Shown: positions 25,744 to 34,095 of the stretch, one piece after another | How positions within the stretch are numbered: the first letter of the stretch is position 1 | How the letters are laid out: the number at the start of each line of letters is the position of its first letter | Origin: UBA685 sp049890115 | Lineage (GTDB): Bacteria; Pseudomonadota; Alphaproteobacteria; Puniceispirillales; Puniceispirillaceae | DNA length: 51,207 bases | NCBI GenBank assembly: GCA_049890115.1 | Contig: JBMHCC010000001.1 | Span: 1 to 51,207, forward strand | Direction of reading: 5' to 3' | The notes under the pieces: generated by a model | What the model saw: the letters and a program-made list of their open reading frames with translations, nothing else | The model's database searches: none | What the model was told of the DNA's origin: nothing | Made by a program: the position numbers and the translations under genes

Positions 25744-26265
25744 TTATCCATCCTTTTTCTTGCTATCATCATCAAGCCATGCCTGATCAATATCCAAAAT
25801 CAGCTGTTCATCAGATAATTCTGGCTGATGCGCATCACTAAAAGGCACCATGATGGTCTTTTTGCCAGAGATGGCGACTTCAATCACGCTACCAGCACCA
25901 AAATCATGAAGCGCTGTGATTGTCCCTACCATCTTATCAGGTCGAGCAATCAGTACCTTATCAATCAAATCAGCATGATATAGCTCATCAGAATCAGCAT
26001 CAGGTAATTGCCCGCGGCTGATATATAAAAGCTGGCCACGCAATCTTTCAGCATGATTGCGGCTGGTCACTTGCTTGGCTGAACAAAGCGCAAAGCCTTT
26101 GGCATGGCTATGTGCCTTAATATCCAGCTGTTGCCCATCTGCCAAAAAAACAGGGCCATAGGCAGCGATATCCATCGGATTATCTGAAAAGGCTTTCACC
26201 TTAAACTGCCCTTTAATGCCATGTGCTGACGCTATTGCACCCATTTCAATGCGTGTATCTGTCAT
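25744..26265 (-). CDS. rimM: Ribosome maturation factor RimM
   Basis: 30S assembly factor that binds ribosomal protein S19 and helps mature the 16S 3' domain. The 173 residues have the N-terminal RimM beta-barrel (GAIASAHGIKGQFKVKAFSD) and a C-terminal PRC-barrel part with VPFSDAHQPEL and a final acidic/lysine tail. It lies between rpsP and trmD, the conserved order. Confidence 0.94.
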   Translation of the reverse strand: MTDTRIEMGAIASAHGIKGQFKVKAFSDNPMDIAAYGPVFLADGQQLDIKAHSHAKGFALCSAKQVTSRNHAERLRGQLLYISRGQLPDADSDELYHADLIDKVLIARPDKMVGTITALHDFGAGSVIEVAISGKKTIMVPFSDAHQPELSDEQLILDIDQAWLDDDSKKKDG

Positions 26266-26304
26266 CAGCCTATCTGCCCTATCGCACCAAAAGCTAATCT
26301 ATGA

Positions 26305-26787
26305 TTAGGCGCTCTCTTCTTCAGCAGGTGCTTCTTCAGCAGGTGCTTCAGCTTCGGCGGCAGCAGCTTCTTCAGCAGGTGCTTCAGCTTCAGCGGCAGC
26401 AGCTTCAGCGGCGGCAGCTTCTTCAGCAGCGGCAGCTTCGGCAGCCTCAGCAGCAGCTTCAGCTTCAGCAGCTTCTTTTTCAGCACGCTTTTTGCCAGGT
26501 GCTGCTTTCTTTGGCTGGTCACGTAGAGCAACCTTTTCCATCATCTCAAGAGATGATAGCAGCTTTTGCACTCTTTCAGTGGCTTGTGCACCCTGACCAA
26601 GCCAATAGGCAACACGCTCGCCATTCACAACCAGACGCTGATCATTATCTTTGGCAACCATTGGGTTATAGAAACCTAGCTTTTCAACATAGCGACCATC
26701 GCGCGGTGCTGATGCTTCAGCGACAACGATGCGATAGAAAGGACGCTTTTTTGCGCCGCCACGTGCTAGTCTGATTTTCAATGCCAT
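26305..26787 (-). CDS. rpsP: 30S ribosomal protein S16 with a long Ala/Glu tail
   Basis: Small-subunit ribosomal protein needed early in 30S assembly. The core (about 1-95) has MALKIRLARGGAKKRPFYRI, RDGRYVEKLGFYNPM and the VAYWLGQGAQATERVQKLL helix. After a lysine-rich linker (KKAAPGKKRAEKEA) comes an extension to residue 160 made almost only of A, E and P. Such acidic Ala/Glu tails are known on some alphaproteobacterial S16 proteins, but this one holds a nearly exact internal duplication (separate entry). It lies between ffh and rimM. Confidence 0.96.
   Translation of the reverse strand: MALKIRLARGGAKKRPFYRIVVAEASAPRDGRYVEKLGFYNPMVAKDNDQRLVVNGERVAYWLGQGAQATERVQKLLSSLEMMEKVALRDQPKKAAPGKKRAEKEAAEAEAAAEAAEAAAAEEAAAAEAAAAEAEAPAEEAAAAEAEAPAEEAPAEEESA
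26331..26402. repeat. Tandem 36-base repeat within rpsP
   Basis: Two head-to-tail copies, 26331-26366 and 26367-26402, differ by one base (GGC versus AGC in the codon region near the end of each unit). Each encodes twelve residues of Ala, Glu and Pro in the S16 tail. The further Ala/Glu codons up to about 26475 look like older, decayed relatives. The unit length is a multiple of three, so copy-number change keeps the frame. Confidence 0.9.
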
Positions 26788-26834
26788 TTTTATTTCCCTT
26801 CATAAAATTGTGGCTTAACCATCATTTAAAACTG

Positions 26835-28373
26835 TTATTTTTTGCGCTTTGATTTCCCGCCACGCGCTGGCAGACCGCCAAGGCCAGGCAAACCGCCTAG
26901 ACCAGGCATGCCTTTGCCAAATAGCTGATTACCACCCATGCCTTGTGGTAATTGAGATGCCATTTTCTGTAATGTTTCTGGATCCATTTGCGGGGTGCCA
27001 CCAGCACCCATAGATGGCATAGAGCCACCGCCGCCAAGACCGCCCATCATCGCTTTCAGACCAGCAGCACCAGCTTTTGAGCCCATGCGCTTCATCATCT
27101 TAGCCATTTCCTGATATTGTTTGACCAGCTTGTTCACTTCCTGAACGCTTGTCCCAGAACCAGCGGCAATACGTTTGCGGCGAGATGCATTCAACAAACC
27201 AACAGAGATGCGTTCTTTTTTCGTCATTGATAAGATGATGGCTTCCTGACGCTTTATCATCCCGTCATCAACACCAGCAGCTGCCAGCTGTTTTTGCATT
27301 TTACCAATGCCTGGCAACATACCCAAAATACCGCCAAGACCACCCATTTTCTGAAGCTGGCGAAGCTGATTTAGGAAATCATTCATATCGAATTTGCCGG
27401 CTGCCATGCGCTTTGCCATACGCATGGCTTCTTCTTCTTCAATCGCAGCTGCTGCTTTTTCAACAAGCGCAACCACATCACCCATATCAAGAATACGGCC
27501 AGCCAAACGATCTGGTACAAATTCTTCTAGGGCATCTTGTTTTTCACCAACACCAACAAATTTAATAGGACAGCCTGTCACATGGCGCATTGATAACGCA
27601 GCACCACCGCGCTGATCACCATCCATTCTGGTCAGCACAATGCCAGTAACACCAATTTCATTCTGGAAAATCTCAGCTGTATTAACCGCATCTTGACCTG
27701 TTAGCGCATCTGCCACCAGCAAGGTTTCATGCGGGTTGGTTTCAGCCTTAATCTCTTTCAGCTCTGCCATCAGCGCATCATCAACACTCAGGCGACCAGC
27801 GGTATCAAGGATCAGCACATCATAGGCTTGCAACTTTGCCATCTGCAGCGCACGGCGCGCCAGCTGAACAGGTGTTTCATTATCAGCTTCTGGCAGGATA
27901 CCAACCTCTGCCTGTTCACCAAGCATACGCAGCTGTTCACGCGCTGCAGGGCGCGTCATATCAAGCGATGCCAGCATGGTTTTTTTCTTGTAACGCTCTT
28001 TCAGACGCAGCGCTAATTTACCAGCGGTCGTTGTTTTACCAGAGCCTTGCAAACCAGCCATCAAAATCACAGCTGGCGGGGCGACATCAACTGCCAAAGG
28101 TGCAGCATCACCGCCTAAAATCTCAACCAGTCCATCATGAACAATTTTGATAACTTGTTGATCAGGGCGCACTGATTTAATTGATGCCGCCCCGATTGCT
28201 TTTTCTTTGATTGAGGCGATAAATTCACGCGCAACTGGCAAAGCGACATCAGCTTCCAGCAATGCCATGCGCACTTCACGCAAAGCAAGCTCAACATCCT
28301 TTTCTGATAAGGCGCCCTTTTTGGACAAGCCATCAAAAACAGACTGAAATTTATCTTTTAATTGGTCAAACAT
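26835..28373 (-). CDS. ffh: Signal recognition particle protein Ffh
   Basis: GTPase of the signal recognition particle that binds signal sequences and SRP RNA and hands ribosomes to FtsY. The 512 residues have the helical N domain, the G domain with GLQGSGKTTTAGKLA (107-121), DTAGRLSVDDALM and TRMDGDQRGGAALS, and the M domain from about 330 on, with FLNQLRQLQKMGGLGGI and the RNA-binding SRRKRIAAGSGTSVQEVNKL. The C-terminus is rich in Gly, Met and Pro and ends in a basic stretch. A promoter and 5' leader lie upstream (separate entries). Confidence 0.98.
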   Translation of the reverse strand: MFDQLKDKFQSVFDGLSKKGALSEKDVELALREVRMALLEADVALPVAREFIASIKEKAIGAASIKSVRPDQQVIKIVHDGLVEILGGDAAPLAVDVAPPAVILMAGLQGSGKTTTAGKLALRLKERYKKKTMLASLDMTRPAAREQLRMLGEQAEVGILPEADNETPVQLARRALQMAKLQAYDVLILDTAGRLSVDDALMAELKEIKAETNPHETLLVADALTGQDAVNTAEIFQNEIGVTGIVLTRMDGDQRGGAALSMRHVTGCPIKFVGVGEKQDALEEFVPDRLAGRILDMGDVVALVEKAAAAIEEEEAMRMAKRMAAGKFDMNDFLNQLRQLQKMGGLGGILGMLPGIGKMQKQLAAAGVDDGMIKRQEAIILSMTKKERISVGLLNASRRKRIAAGSGTSVQEVNKLVKQYQEMAKMMKRMGSKAGAAGLKAMMGGLGGGGSMPSMGAGGTPQMDPETLQKMASQLPQGMGGNQLFGKGMPGLGGLPGLGGLPARGGKSKRKK

Positions 28374-28526
28374 TGCGTTTTTACCATTACCTTAAAATTC
28401 GTGCCTCATATCCGCCAAAGGCCGCAATCAAAATCCCAAAACAAAAAGTCGCCCGTGCTCGAAAACTTCAAGGACGGACGGAACCCGCTAGGGTCTAATG
28501 TTCGGACAATGCCGGATTGTGCGCCA
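28374..28526 (-). other. Long 5' leader of ffh
   Basis: About 150 bases separate the predicted promoter from the ffh start. The segment 28460-28525 is richer in GC than its surroundings and has short complementary blocks (ACCC/GGGT around 28483-28494; CAAT/ATTG around 28507-28520). On the minus strand a T5 run follows GGGCGAC near 28447, so a short leader RNA of about 75-80 bases is possible. It does not contain the GGAAGGAAGCAGCC-type loop of bacterial SRP RNA. The rest of the gap to 28612 holds only the promoter. Confidence 0.3.
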
Positions 28527-28556
28527 TCTATAGGATAAAACCAAAGGCAAAGTCAA
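28527..28556 (-). promoter_or_regulatory. Predicted sigma-70-type promoter for ffh
   Basis: On the minus strand TTGACT (28556-28551) is followed after 18 bases by TATAGA (28532-28527). Both hexamers are close to consensus. It points toward ffh and the rpsP-rimM-trmD-rplS genes beyond it. Identified by eye only. Confidence 0.55.
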
Positions 28557-28612
28557 GTTATCTTGGTCTTTTCAGCACTTCTTCATCTAGCATCAGATAA
28601 CAGGGTCAGCTG

Positions 28613-29461
28613 ATGATAAAGCTGTTTCCCTCATTACGATTTTATGTCATCAGTATGTCCATGTTTTTTTACCTATCGAAAATACTGGCATTTTTGTTAG
28701 AGCCAGCCCTCCATCCTCTATATATTATTGCGATCGGTGTATTATGGCGACGTGATGGCAGCAGCCGCTTTGTCAGGCAACGCAATAAAACAGCAAAGCG
28801 CATCATAGTTTTTGGCGCGATTTTGCCCCTTATTTATGGCTTTTTGCCATTTGGTCAGCTTGTTGTGCGCCAGATAGAATATCATCAACCAGCGACGTTA
28901 AGCACTGGCATAGATGCTGATGCGATTATTGTGCTTGGTGGTTACAGCCCATCAGGGCGCATTCCAGCAACCCGCAATCAAGGCCAGCTTTCTGCGGCAG
29001 GTGAACGGCTCATAGCTGGTATTTCTTTTGCACAAGCTTATCCCAATAAATTTGTCCTATTCTCAGGTGGAAGCGGTGCGATACATGCCACTGGCTGGGG
29101 TGAAGCTGATTCGGCAAAAGCCCTTATGAGTGACATGGGGCTGTCCTTCAATAATATTGTGTTTGAAACTCAATCACGCAACACTCATGAAAATGCCACA
29201 AAGACACATGCGCTGATAAATCCGCATCCAGATGGGAAATATGTGCTTGTGACATCTGCAATTCACATGCCGCGTTCGCTTGGCACATTTCGTGCTGCTG
29301 GCTGGCCAGATATGACCCCCTATCCTGTTGATTATCTCTCACCAGCTAGCGGGGTTGATTTTGCCTTTCACATGGAAAAAGGTCTGATGTTATGGCGTCA
29401 TGCCTATCATGAAATAACAGGGATTATTGTTTATTGGCTAACAGGGCGGTATCAGCCCTAA
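28613..29461 (+). CDS. DUF218 (ElyC/SanA/YdcF-like) membrane protein
   Basis: A 282-residue protein with two N-terminal hydrophobic segments (about 12-45 and 62-85) and a DUF218 domain. Motifs are DADAIIVLGGYSP, FVLFSGGSG, ETQSRNTHENA and LVTSAIHMPRSLGTFRAAGW. The two-helix layout resembles ElyC, an inner-membrane protein linked to envelope and peptidoglycan homeostasis in E. coli. The exact reaction is not known. Several in-frame ATGs exist; a start at MFFYLSKILAFLLEP, as in ElyC, would be 16 codons shorter, and no start has a strong binding site. It diverges from ffh and converges with ftsY. Confidence 0.85.
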   Translation: MIKLFPSLRFYVISMSMFFYLSKILAFLLEPALHPLYIIAIGVLWRRDGSSRFVRQRNKTAKRIIVFGAILPLIYGFLPFGQLVVRQIEYHQPATLSTGIDADAIIVLGGYSPSGRIPATRNQGQLSAAGERLIAGISFAQAYPNKFVLFSGGSGAIHATGWGEADSAKALMSDMGLSFNNIVFETQSRNTHENATKTHALINPHPDGKYVLVTSAIHMPRSLGTFRAAGWPDMTPYPVDYLSPASGVDFAFHMEKGLMLWRHAYHEITGIIVYWLTGRYQP

Positions 29462-29476
29462 TTTGAGACCAGCATT

Positions 29477-30424
29477 TTAAGGTGCATCATTGGGCGATGC
29501 TAGCTCTTCGACATCTATGCCAACCAAGGCAGCGGCAAATTCATCAGCGCGGAAGGTTTGTAAATCATCTGCCGTTTCACCAACCCCGACCATGTGAACT
29601 GGCAGGCCAAATTTATCAGCTAATGCCACCACAATCCCGCCTTTGGCAGAGCCATCAAGCTTGGTGATAATCATACCTGATAAGCCTGCAACGTCAGCAA
29701 ACGCCTTTGTCTGAGACAGAGCATTCTGGCCAACTGTGCCATCAAGAACGATGATGCTATCATGCGGGGCTGTATCATCTAATTTGCCAATCACACGGTA
29801 AATTTTGCTTAATTCTTCCATTAATTCTGTGCGATTTTGCAAGCGCCCTGCCGTATCAATAATCAGCACATCACAGTGGTCAGCGCGTGCTTCTTGCATC
29901 GCACGATAGGCCAGTGCCGCGGCATCACCACCAGGCTCACCAGCGATCACTTTTGTATCTGTGCGCACGCCCCACCCTTGTAATTGTTCAACAGCTGCAG
30001 CGCGAAATGTATCACCAGCTGCCAGCATCACAGACTGGCCATTATCTTGGAAATAGCGTGCTAATTTGCCAGCGGTTGTTGTTTTACCAGATCCATTGAC
30101 CCCAACCAGCAAAATCACATGTGGTTTATGGTCAGCTGAAATTGCCAAAGGCTGTTCGACAGATGCCAGCCTATCTGCCAGAATCCGACCCAAAGAAGCA
30201 CGCCAAAGATCAGCTGATGCTTCACCTTTAAATTTAACTGCTGCTAATGATTGCGCCAGCTCAGCTGCCACATGTGGGCCCATATCAGCTTCTATCAACG
30301 CATCTTCTAATTCTTCCAAAGAATCAGCATCAATCTTTTTGGATGAGAACAAACCAGAAAGGCTATTTGTCATTTTGCTAGATGATTTTTTCAGACCATC
30401 TGTTAGTTTTTTAAACCAGCTCAT
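29477..30424 (-). CDS. ftsY: Signal recognition particle receptor FtsY
   Basis: Membrane-associated SRP receptor GTPase. The 315 residues contain a short N-terminal basic region, the NG domain with GVNGSGKTTTAGKLARYF, LAAGDTFRAAAVEQLQ, DTAGRLQNRTELMEEL and TKLDGSAKGGIVVALADKFG. The long acidic A domain of enterobacterial FtsY is absent, as usual in Alphaproteobacteria. The ATG at 30424 overlaps the mtaB stop as TGATG; a TTG one codon earlier is less likely. The operon order dapF-mtaB-ftsY is conserved in this class. Confidence 0.97.
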   Translation of the reverse strand: MSWFKKLTDGLKKSSSKMTNSLSGLFSSKKIDADSLEELEDALIEADMGPHVAAELAQSLAAVKFKGEASADLWRASLGRILADRLASVEQPLAISADHKPHVILLVGVNGSGKTTTAGKLARYFQDNGQSVMLAAGDTFRAAAVEQLQGWGVRTDTKVIAGEPGGDAAALAYRAMQEARADHCDVLIIDTAGRLQNRTELMEELSKIYRVIGKLDDTAPHDSIIVLDGTVGQNALSQTKAFADVAGLSGMIITKLDGSAKGGIVVALADKFGLPVHMVGVGETADDLQTFRADEFAAALVGIDVEELASPNDAP

Positions 30425-31689
30425 CAAGCCACACTTTCTACTAGCACATTATCACCGTCACGGTCTGTCACCTTCACTGATATGATTGTACCAGATGACA
30501 GAATTGGGCCTGTTAAAACAGCTTTTGCAAAATTGCGCAAATGGCCCTGATTACCCATTTCAACAAGCATCTGATCCTGACTGCCAATCAAATCATCTAA
30601 TGAGGTGTGCAGCAGTTGCGCGCCTAATTCGCGTACCTGTTTTGAGCGCTGTTTTATGATATCACCAGATAGTTGTTTCATCTTGGCAGCTGGTGTGCCT
30701 TCACGTGGCGAATAACCAAATACATGTAAATGCGGGATATGGCATCGCTCAAGCAATTCTAGCGTCTTTTGATGAGCAGCCTCATCTTCGGTTGGAAAGC
30801 CTGAAATAATATCAGCACCAAATAGGATATCAGGGCGCAGGCGGCGTGCCTCATCGCAAAAACGCACCACATCACGTGCCAAATGACGGCGCTTCATACG
30901 CTTTAAGATCATATCATCGCCATGTTGTACTGATAAATGCAAATGCGGCATCAACCTATTTTCAGTGGCAATCGCATCCATCAGCTGATGATCTGGCTCA
31001 GCTGGATCAATAGATGACAGGCGCAAACGAGGCAGGTCAGGGACATGTTTTAAAATTTGCTTTACCAAATGACCAAGCCGCGGTGTATCTGGCAAATCAT
31101 GGCCCCAGCTTGTGATATCAACACCTGTCAGAACCACCTCATTTGTGCCAGAATCTACCAGCTTTTGCACAGATTCAACAACGGCACCAACGCCAACTGA
31201 CCGAGATGGGCCTCTGCCATAAGGAATGATGCAGAAGGTACATCTATGATCACAACCTTGCTGAACTTGTAAAAACGCTCTGGTATGATCATCAAATTCA
31301 TCAATAAAGTGACTAGCTGTTTCACGGATCTGCATAACATCACTGACATGAATAGGTGCCAGCATACCAGATTTCAAAGACTGCCAGCTTTCAGATGATA
31401 ATTTATCATGATTGCCAATCACATGATCAACTTCTGGCAAGGCCTGCCAGCTAGCAGGGTCAATTTGGGCAGCACATCCTGTCACAATGATCGGGGCATC
31501 TGGATGAGAGCGGCGCAATTTACGGATTGATTGGCGCGCTTGTTTTTCAGCTTCAGCAGTCACAGCACAAGTATTAATGATGATCGCATCATTGAGACCA
31601 GCTTGATGTGCCTTATCTCTGATAACCTCTGATTCCCAGATATTTAGCCGGCAACCAAATGTTTCAATATGTGGACGATTTCCAGCCAT
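30424..31689 (-). CDS. mtaB: tRNA t6A37 methylthiotransferase MtaB
   Basis: Radical S-adenosylmethionine methylthiotransferase that converts t6A to ms2t6A at position 37 of tRNAs. The 421 residues start with the UPF0004 domain (TFGCRLNIWESEV, INTCAVTAEAEKQARQ, VTGCAAQ, whose cysteines bind the second cluster), then the radical SAM motif CDHRCTFCIIPYGRGPSRS, HLHLSVQHGDD and GFPTEDEAAHQKT. The sequence CRLN rather than CQMN at the start favours MtaB over MiaB. It lies 23 bases after dapF. Confidence 0.95.
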   Translation of the reverse strand: MAGNRPHIETFGCRLNIWESEVIRDKAHQAGLNDAIIINTCAVTAEAEKQARQSIRKLRRSHPDAPIIVTGCAAQIDPASWQALPEVDHVIGNHDKLSSESWQSLKSGMLAPIHVSDVMQIRETASHFIDEFDDHTRAFLQVQQGCDHRCTFCIIPYGRGPSRSVGVGAVVESVQKLVDSGTNEVVLTGVDITSWGHDLPDTPRLGHLVKQILKHVPDLPRLRLSSIDPAEPDHQLMDAIATENRLMPHLHLSVQHGDDMILKRMKRRHLARDVVRFCDEARRLRPDILFGADIISGFPTEDEAAHQKTLELLERCHIPHLHVFGYSPREGTPAAKMKQLSGDIIKQRSKQVRELGAQLLHTSLDDLIGSQDQMLVEMGNQGHLRNFAKAVLTGPILSSGTIISVKVTDRDGDNVLVESVA

Positions 31690-31712
31690 TAACCTTTATT
31701 GACCCTTATGCC

Positions 31713-32576
31713 TTATGCTTCTTGATTGGCTGCTTCAAACAATGCCAGCAAATGACCAGATAATGCAGCTTCAAAAACAGTTTCAACAGGCCCACTCATC
31801 AAAACACGACCCTCAGCTGTGCCATCATCATGCCAATTAATAAACAAGCTGCCACCATCTAGCACGATTTCAGTCTGACGGCCTGTCAGACCACGCAGAT
31901 GAGCAGCGACACCAACCGCACAAGCACCAGATCCACAAGCAGATGTGATACCAACGCCGCGTTCAAATACGCGCATCCTTATTTGATTCTGCGAGATGAT
32001 ACTGGCAAAAGAGATATTTGCACCTTCTGGGAAAATCTCATGATTGGTCAGAGCAGCCCCTTTAGCTGCCACATCTATCGCCTCGGCATCATCAACAAAC
32101 AACACAGCATGAGGGTTGCCCATTGATAAGGCTACGGCTTTGATATCTGGCTCTTGCGGGCTGAGGTCAAGCTGCATGACGTCATGTGGTGCATTAAGCG
32201 GTATCTTGTCCCATTGCTGAATGGCAGGGCCCATATCAACCTCGATTAAATCACCTTTTTTCTGGCAATAAAGATGGCCAGCACTTGTTTCAATCGTGAC
32301 AGCCTCTCGCCCTGTTTCTGCCATCAGCAAAGCAGCAACACAACGTGTGCCATTACCACATGCCCCTGTGACAGAGCCATCTTGATTACGCATATCCAGC
32401 AAGATATCGCCACCTGTTTCAGGCTGGCGCAAGATCATAATTTGATCACAGCCAATGCCAAAGCGACGATCAGCCATGGCAGAGGCTAGATCTGGCGTTA
32501 TCTGCCAATGCGATAGGCGCGCATCCAGTACAATGAAATCATTGCCTAGCCCATGCATTTTTAAAAATCGTGTCAT
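31713..32576 (-). CDS. dapF: Diaminopimelate epimerase
   Basis: Cofactor-independent racemase making meso-diaminopimelate for lysine and peptidoglycan. The 287 residues start MTRFLKMHGLGNDFIVLDAR; the two catalytic cysteines lie in GACGNGTRC and SACGSGACAVG. RVFERGVGITSACG is the usual segment between. Length and both active-site halves are intact. It precedes mtaB and ftsY on the same strand. Confidence 0.98.
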   Translation of the reverse strand: MTRFLKMHGLGNDFIVLDARLSHWQITPDLASAMADRRFGIGCDQIMILRQPETGGDILLDMRNQDGSVTGACGNGTRCVAALLMAETGREAVTIETSAGHLYCQKKGDLIEVDMGPAIQQWDKIPLNAPHDVMQLDLSPQEPDIKAVALSMGNPHAVLFVDDAEAIDVAAKGAALTNHEIFPEGANISFASIISQNQIRMRVFERGVGITSACGSGACAVGVAAHLRGLTGRQTEIVLDGGSLFINWHDDGTAEGRVLMSGPVETVFEAALSGHLLALFEAANQEA

Positions 32577-32668
32577 TCGTTAGTCACTTTACTTTTATAA
32601 TAGCTAGCAAGACACCAGATTATCTCATTTCTGGAACTATGCCTATCTGCCAGCTCTTATAGCAGACA

Positions 32669-33445
32669 TCACAGCGTGATGGAAATCGGCACATGATCAG
32701 ATGGCTTTTCCCAGCCGCGCGCATCGCTGTAAATTTCAGCATTGGTCACCTTATCTTTGATATCTTGGCTGACGAAAATATGATCAAGGCGTCTGCCGCG
32801 ATTACTCGCAAGATAATCTCTTGCGCGGTAGGACCACCAGCTATATAGCACGGCTTCATCACCGAAAAAGCGGCGCATAGCATCATCCCACCCGCCTTTG
32901 GCAATCAGAGATAAAAGGCCCTCACGTTCAATATCTGTATGGCTAACCACATTGCGAAGCTGGCGGCTAGACCACACATCTTCTGCCAAAGGTGCGATAT
33001 TCAAATCACCAACCATGACAGATTTTTCAGGTGGCTGATTGGTAAAATAATCTGTCACCTCTGACAGAAAATCGAGCTTATGGCCAAATTTCGGATTTAC
33101 CTGCCTGTCTGGCTCATCCCCACCTGCTGGAATATAAAAATTATGGATAGTGATATCATTGATAGTCGCCGAAATATGGCGGCAATCAGATTTGCCAGCC
33201 CATTGTTGAAAGCTGCTATCTTGGATAGGCAGGCGTGATAAAATCGCTACGCCATTATAGGATTTTTCACCACGATAGGCCTGATGCTGATAGCCCATTG
33301 CAGCGATTGCCTCATGCGGAAAATGCTCATCCTGACATTTGGTTTCTTGCAGGCAAATCACATCTGGGCGCACCTCATCAAAGACTTTTTCCAATAATGG
33401 CAAGCGTAAACGCACAGAATTAATGTTCCAGGAGGTGATTTTCAT
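32669..33445 (-). CDS. xth: Exodeoxyribonuclease III
   Basis: Endonuclease/exonuclease/phosphatase-fold DNA repair enzyme that cuts at abasic sites. The 258 residues show SWNINSVRLRLP, LQETKCQDEHFP with the metal-binding Glu, GDLNIAPL, and SDHVPISI with the catalytic Asp-His. W-W-S-Y-R in the SWWSYRARDYLASNRGRRLDHI stretch (seen in pieces) is typical of the XthA subgroup. It follows lolA by 50 bases on the minus strand. Confidence 0.96.
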   Translation of the reverse strand: MKITSWNINSVRLRLPLLEKVFDEVRPDVICLQETKCQDEHFPHEAIAAMGYQHQAYRGEKSYNGVAILSRLPIQDSSFQQWAGKSDCRHISATINDITIHNFYIPAGGDEPDRQVNPKFGHKLDFLSEVTDYFTNQPPEKSVMVGDLNIAPLAEDVWSSRQLRNVVSHTDIEREGLLSLIAKGGWDDAMRRFFGDEAVLYSWWSYRARDYLASNRGRRLDHIFVSQDIKDKVTNAEIYSDARGWEKPSDHVPISITL

Positions 33446-33495
33446 GTGAAAATAGCCTTTATCAAATCATCATTTAAAACGGGTAAAAACAGAAC

Positions 33496-34095
33496 CTAGC
33501 TATCTTCACTTTGCGGGGTTGAATAAGGAGGTAGGGTAAATAGAAAATTATTGAATTTTTCACCAAATCGCGGATTTTGCAAGGTAACTTTGGTTGTTAC
33601 ACCAACCGCATCCTCTACCACCCAGCGGCGCAATGCAAAAGGTGTTTCGCTAAATTCCAATGTCAATGCACCAGCAGCATCGCCTTCATCCTGTTCCAGA
33701 CGAATCGATACCACACCTTCTTTGGTCTTAGCTGTGGTACGGAATTTCGCAGAACGAAGCTGAATATCTTTTTTCAGCATAGGCGCAAAAGGTGTTGAGC
33801 CAATCGGATAGCTATTAACCCTTTTTTCAAGAGGCTCATCCACATGAAGCCAGCCTTGCGATACAATCAGCGCAATTTTTGCATCACCATCATATTGCAG
33901 ACGCATCTGAGAGGGGCGGCGTAAATATAAGGTACCTGTTGCAGCTGTGCCATCAGATGCCACTTGCGTAAACTCTGCCTTCATTGTGTCGATATTCTCA
34001 AACCATCTTTCAGCCTGAGATATCACATCACCGCGTGCAGAGCTGATCGCACAACATGTTACCAGCACAAGGAAAATTGCTTTAATCTTGATCAT
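33496..34095 (-). CDS. lolA: Outer-membrane lipoprotein carrier protein LolA-like
   Basis: Periplasmic chaperone carrying lipoproteins from LolCDE to the outer membrane. From the ATG at 34095 the 199-residue protein starts MIKIKAIFLVLVTCCAISSA, a signal peptide, then AERWFENIDTMKAEFTQVASDGTAATG and GTLYLRRPSQMRLQYD, the family pattern. The frame is open to 34167, but the extra residues would hide the signal peptide. The start overlaps the ftsK stop by 14 bases. The ftsK-lolA-xth order is common in Alphaproteobacteria. Confidence 0.92.
   Translation of the reverse strand: MIKIKAIFLVLVTCCAISSARGDVISQAERWFENIDTMKAEFTQVASDGTAATGTLYLRRPSQMRLQYDGDAKIALIVSQGWLHVDEPLEKRVNSYPIGSTPFAPMLKKDIQLRSAKFRTTAKTKEGVVSIRLEQDEGDAAGALTLEFSETPFALRRWVVEDAVGVTTKVTLQNPRFGEKFNNFLFTLPPYSTPQSEDS

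Noticed and set aside
26331..26402. Possible short CRISPR-like repeats
   Set aside because: The two units are directly adjacent with no spacers and lie in frame inside rpsP.
26301..26774. 157-residue plus-strand frame rich in Gln and Leu
   Set aside because: It is the antisense of the Ala/Glu tail of S16 and has no independent support.
28441..28526. SRP RNA (ffs) next to ffh
   Set aside because: The conserved GGAAGGAAGCAGCC-type region is absent on both strands.
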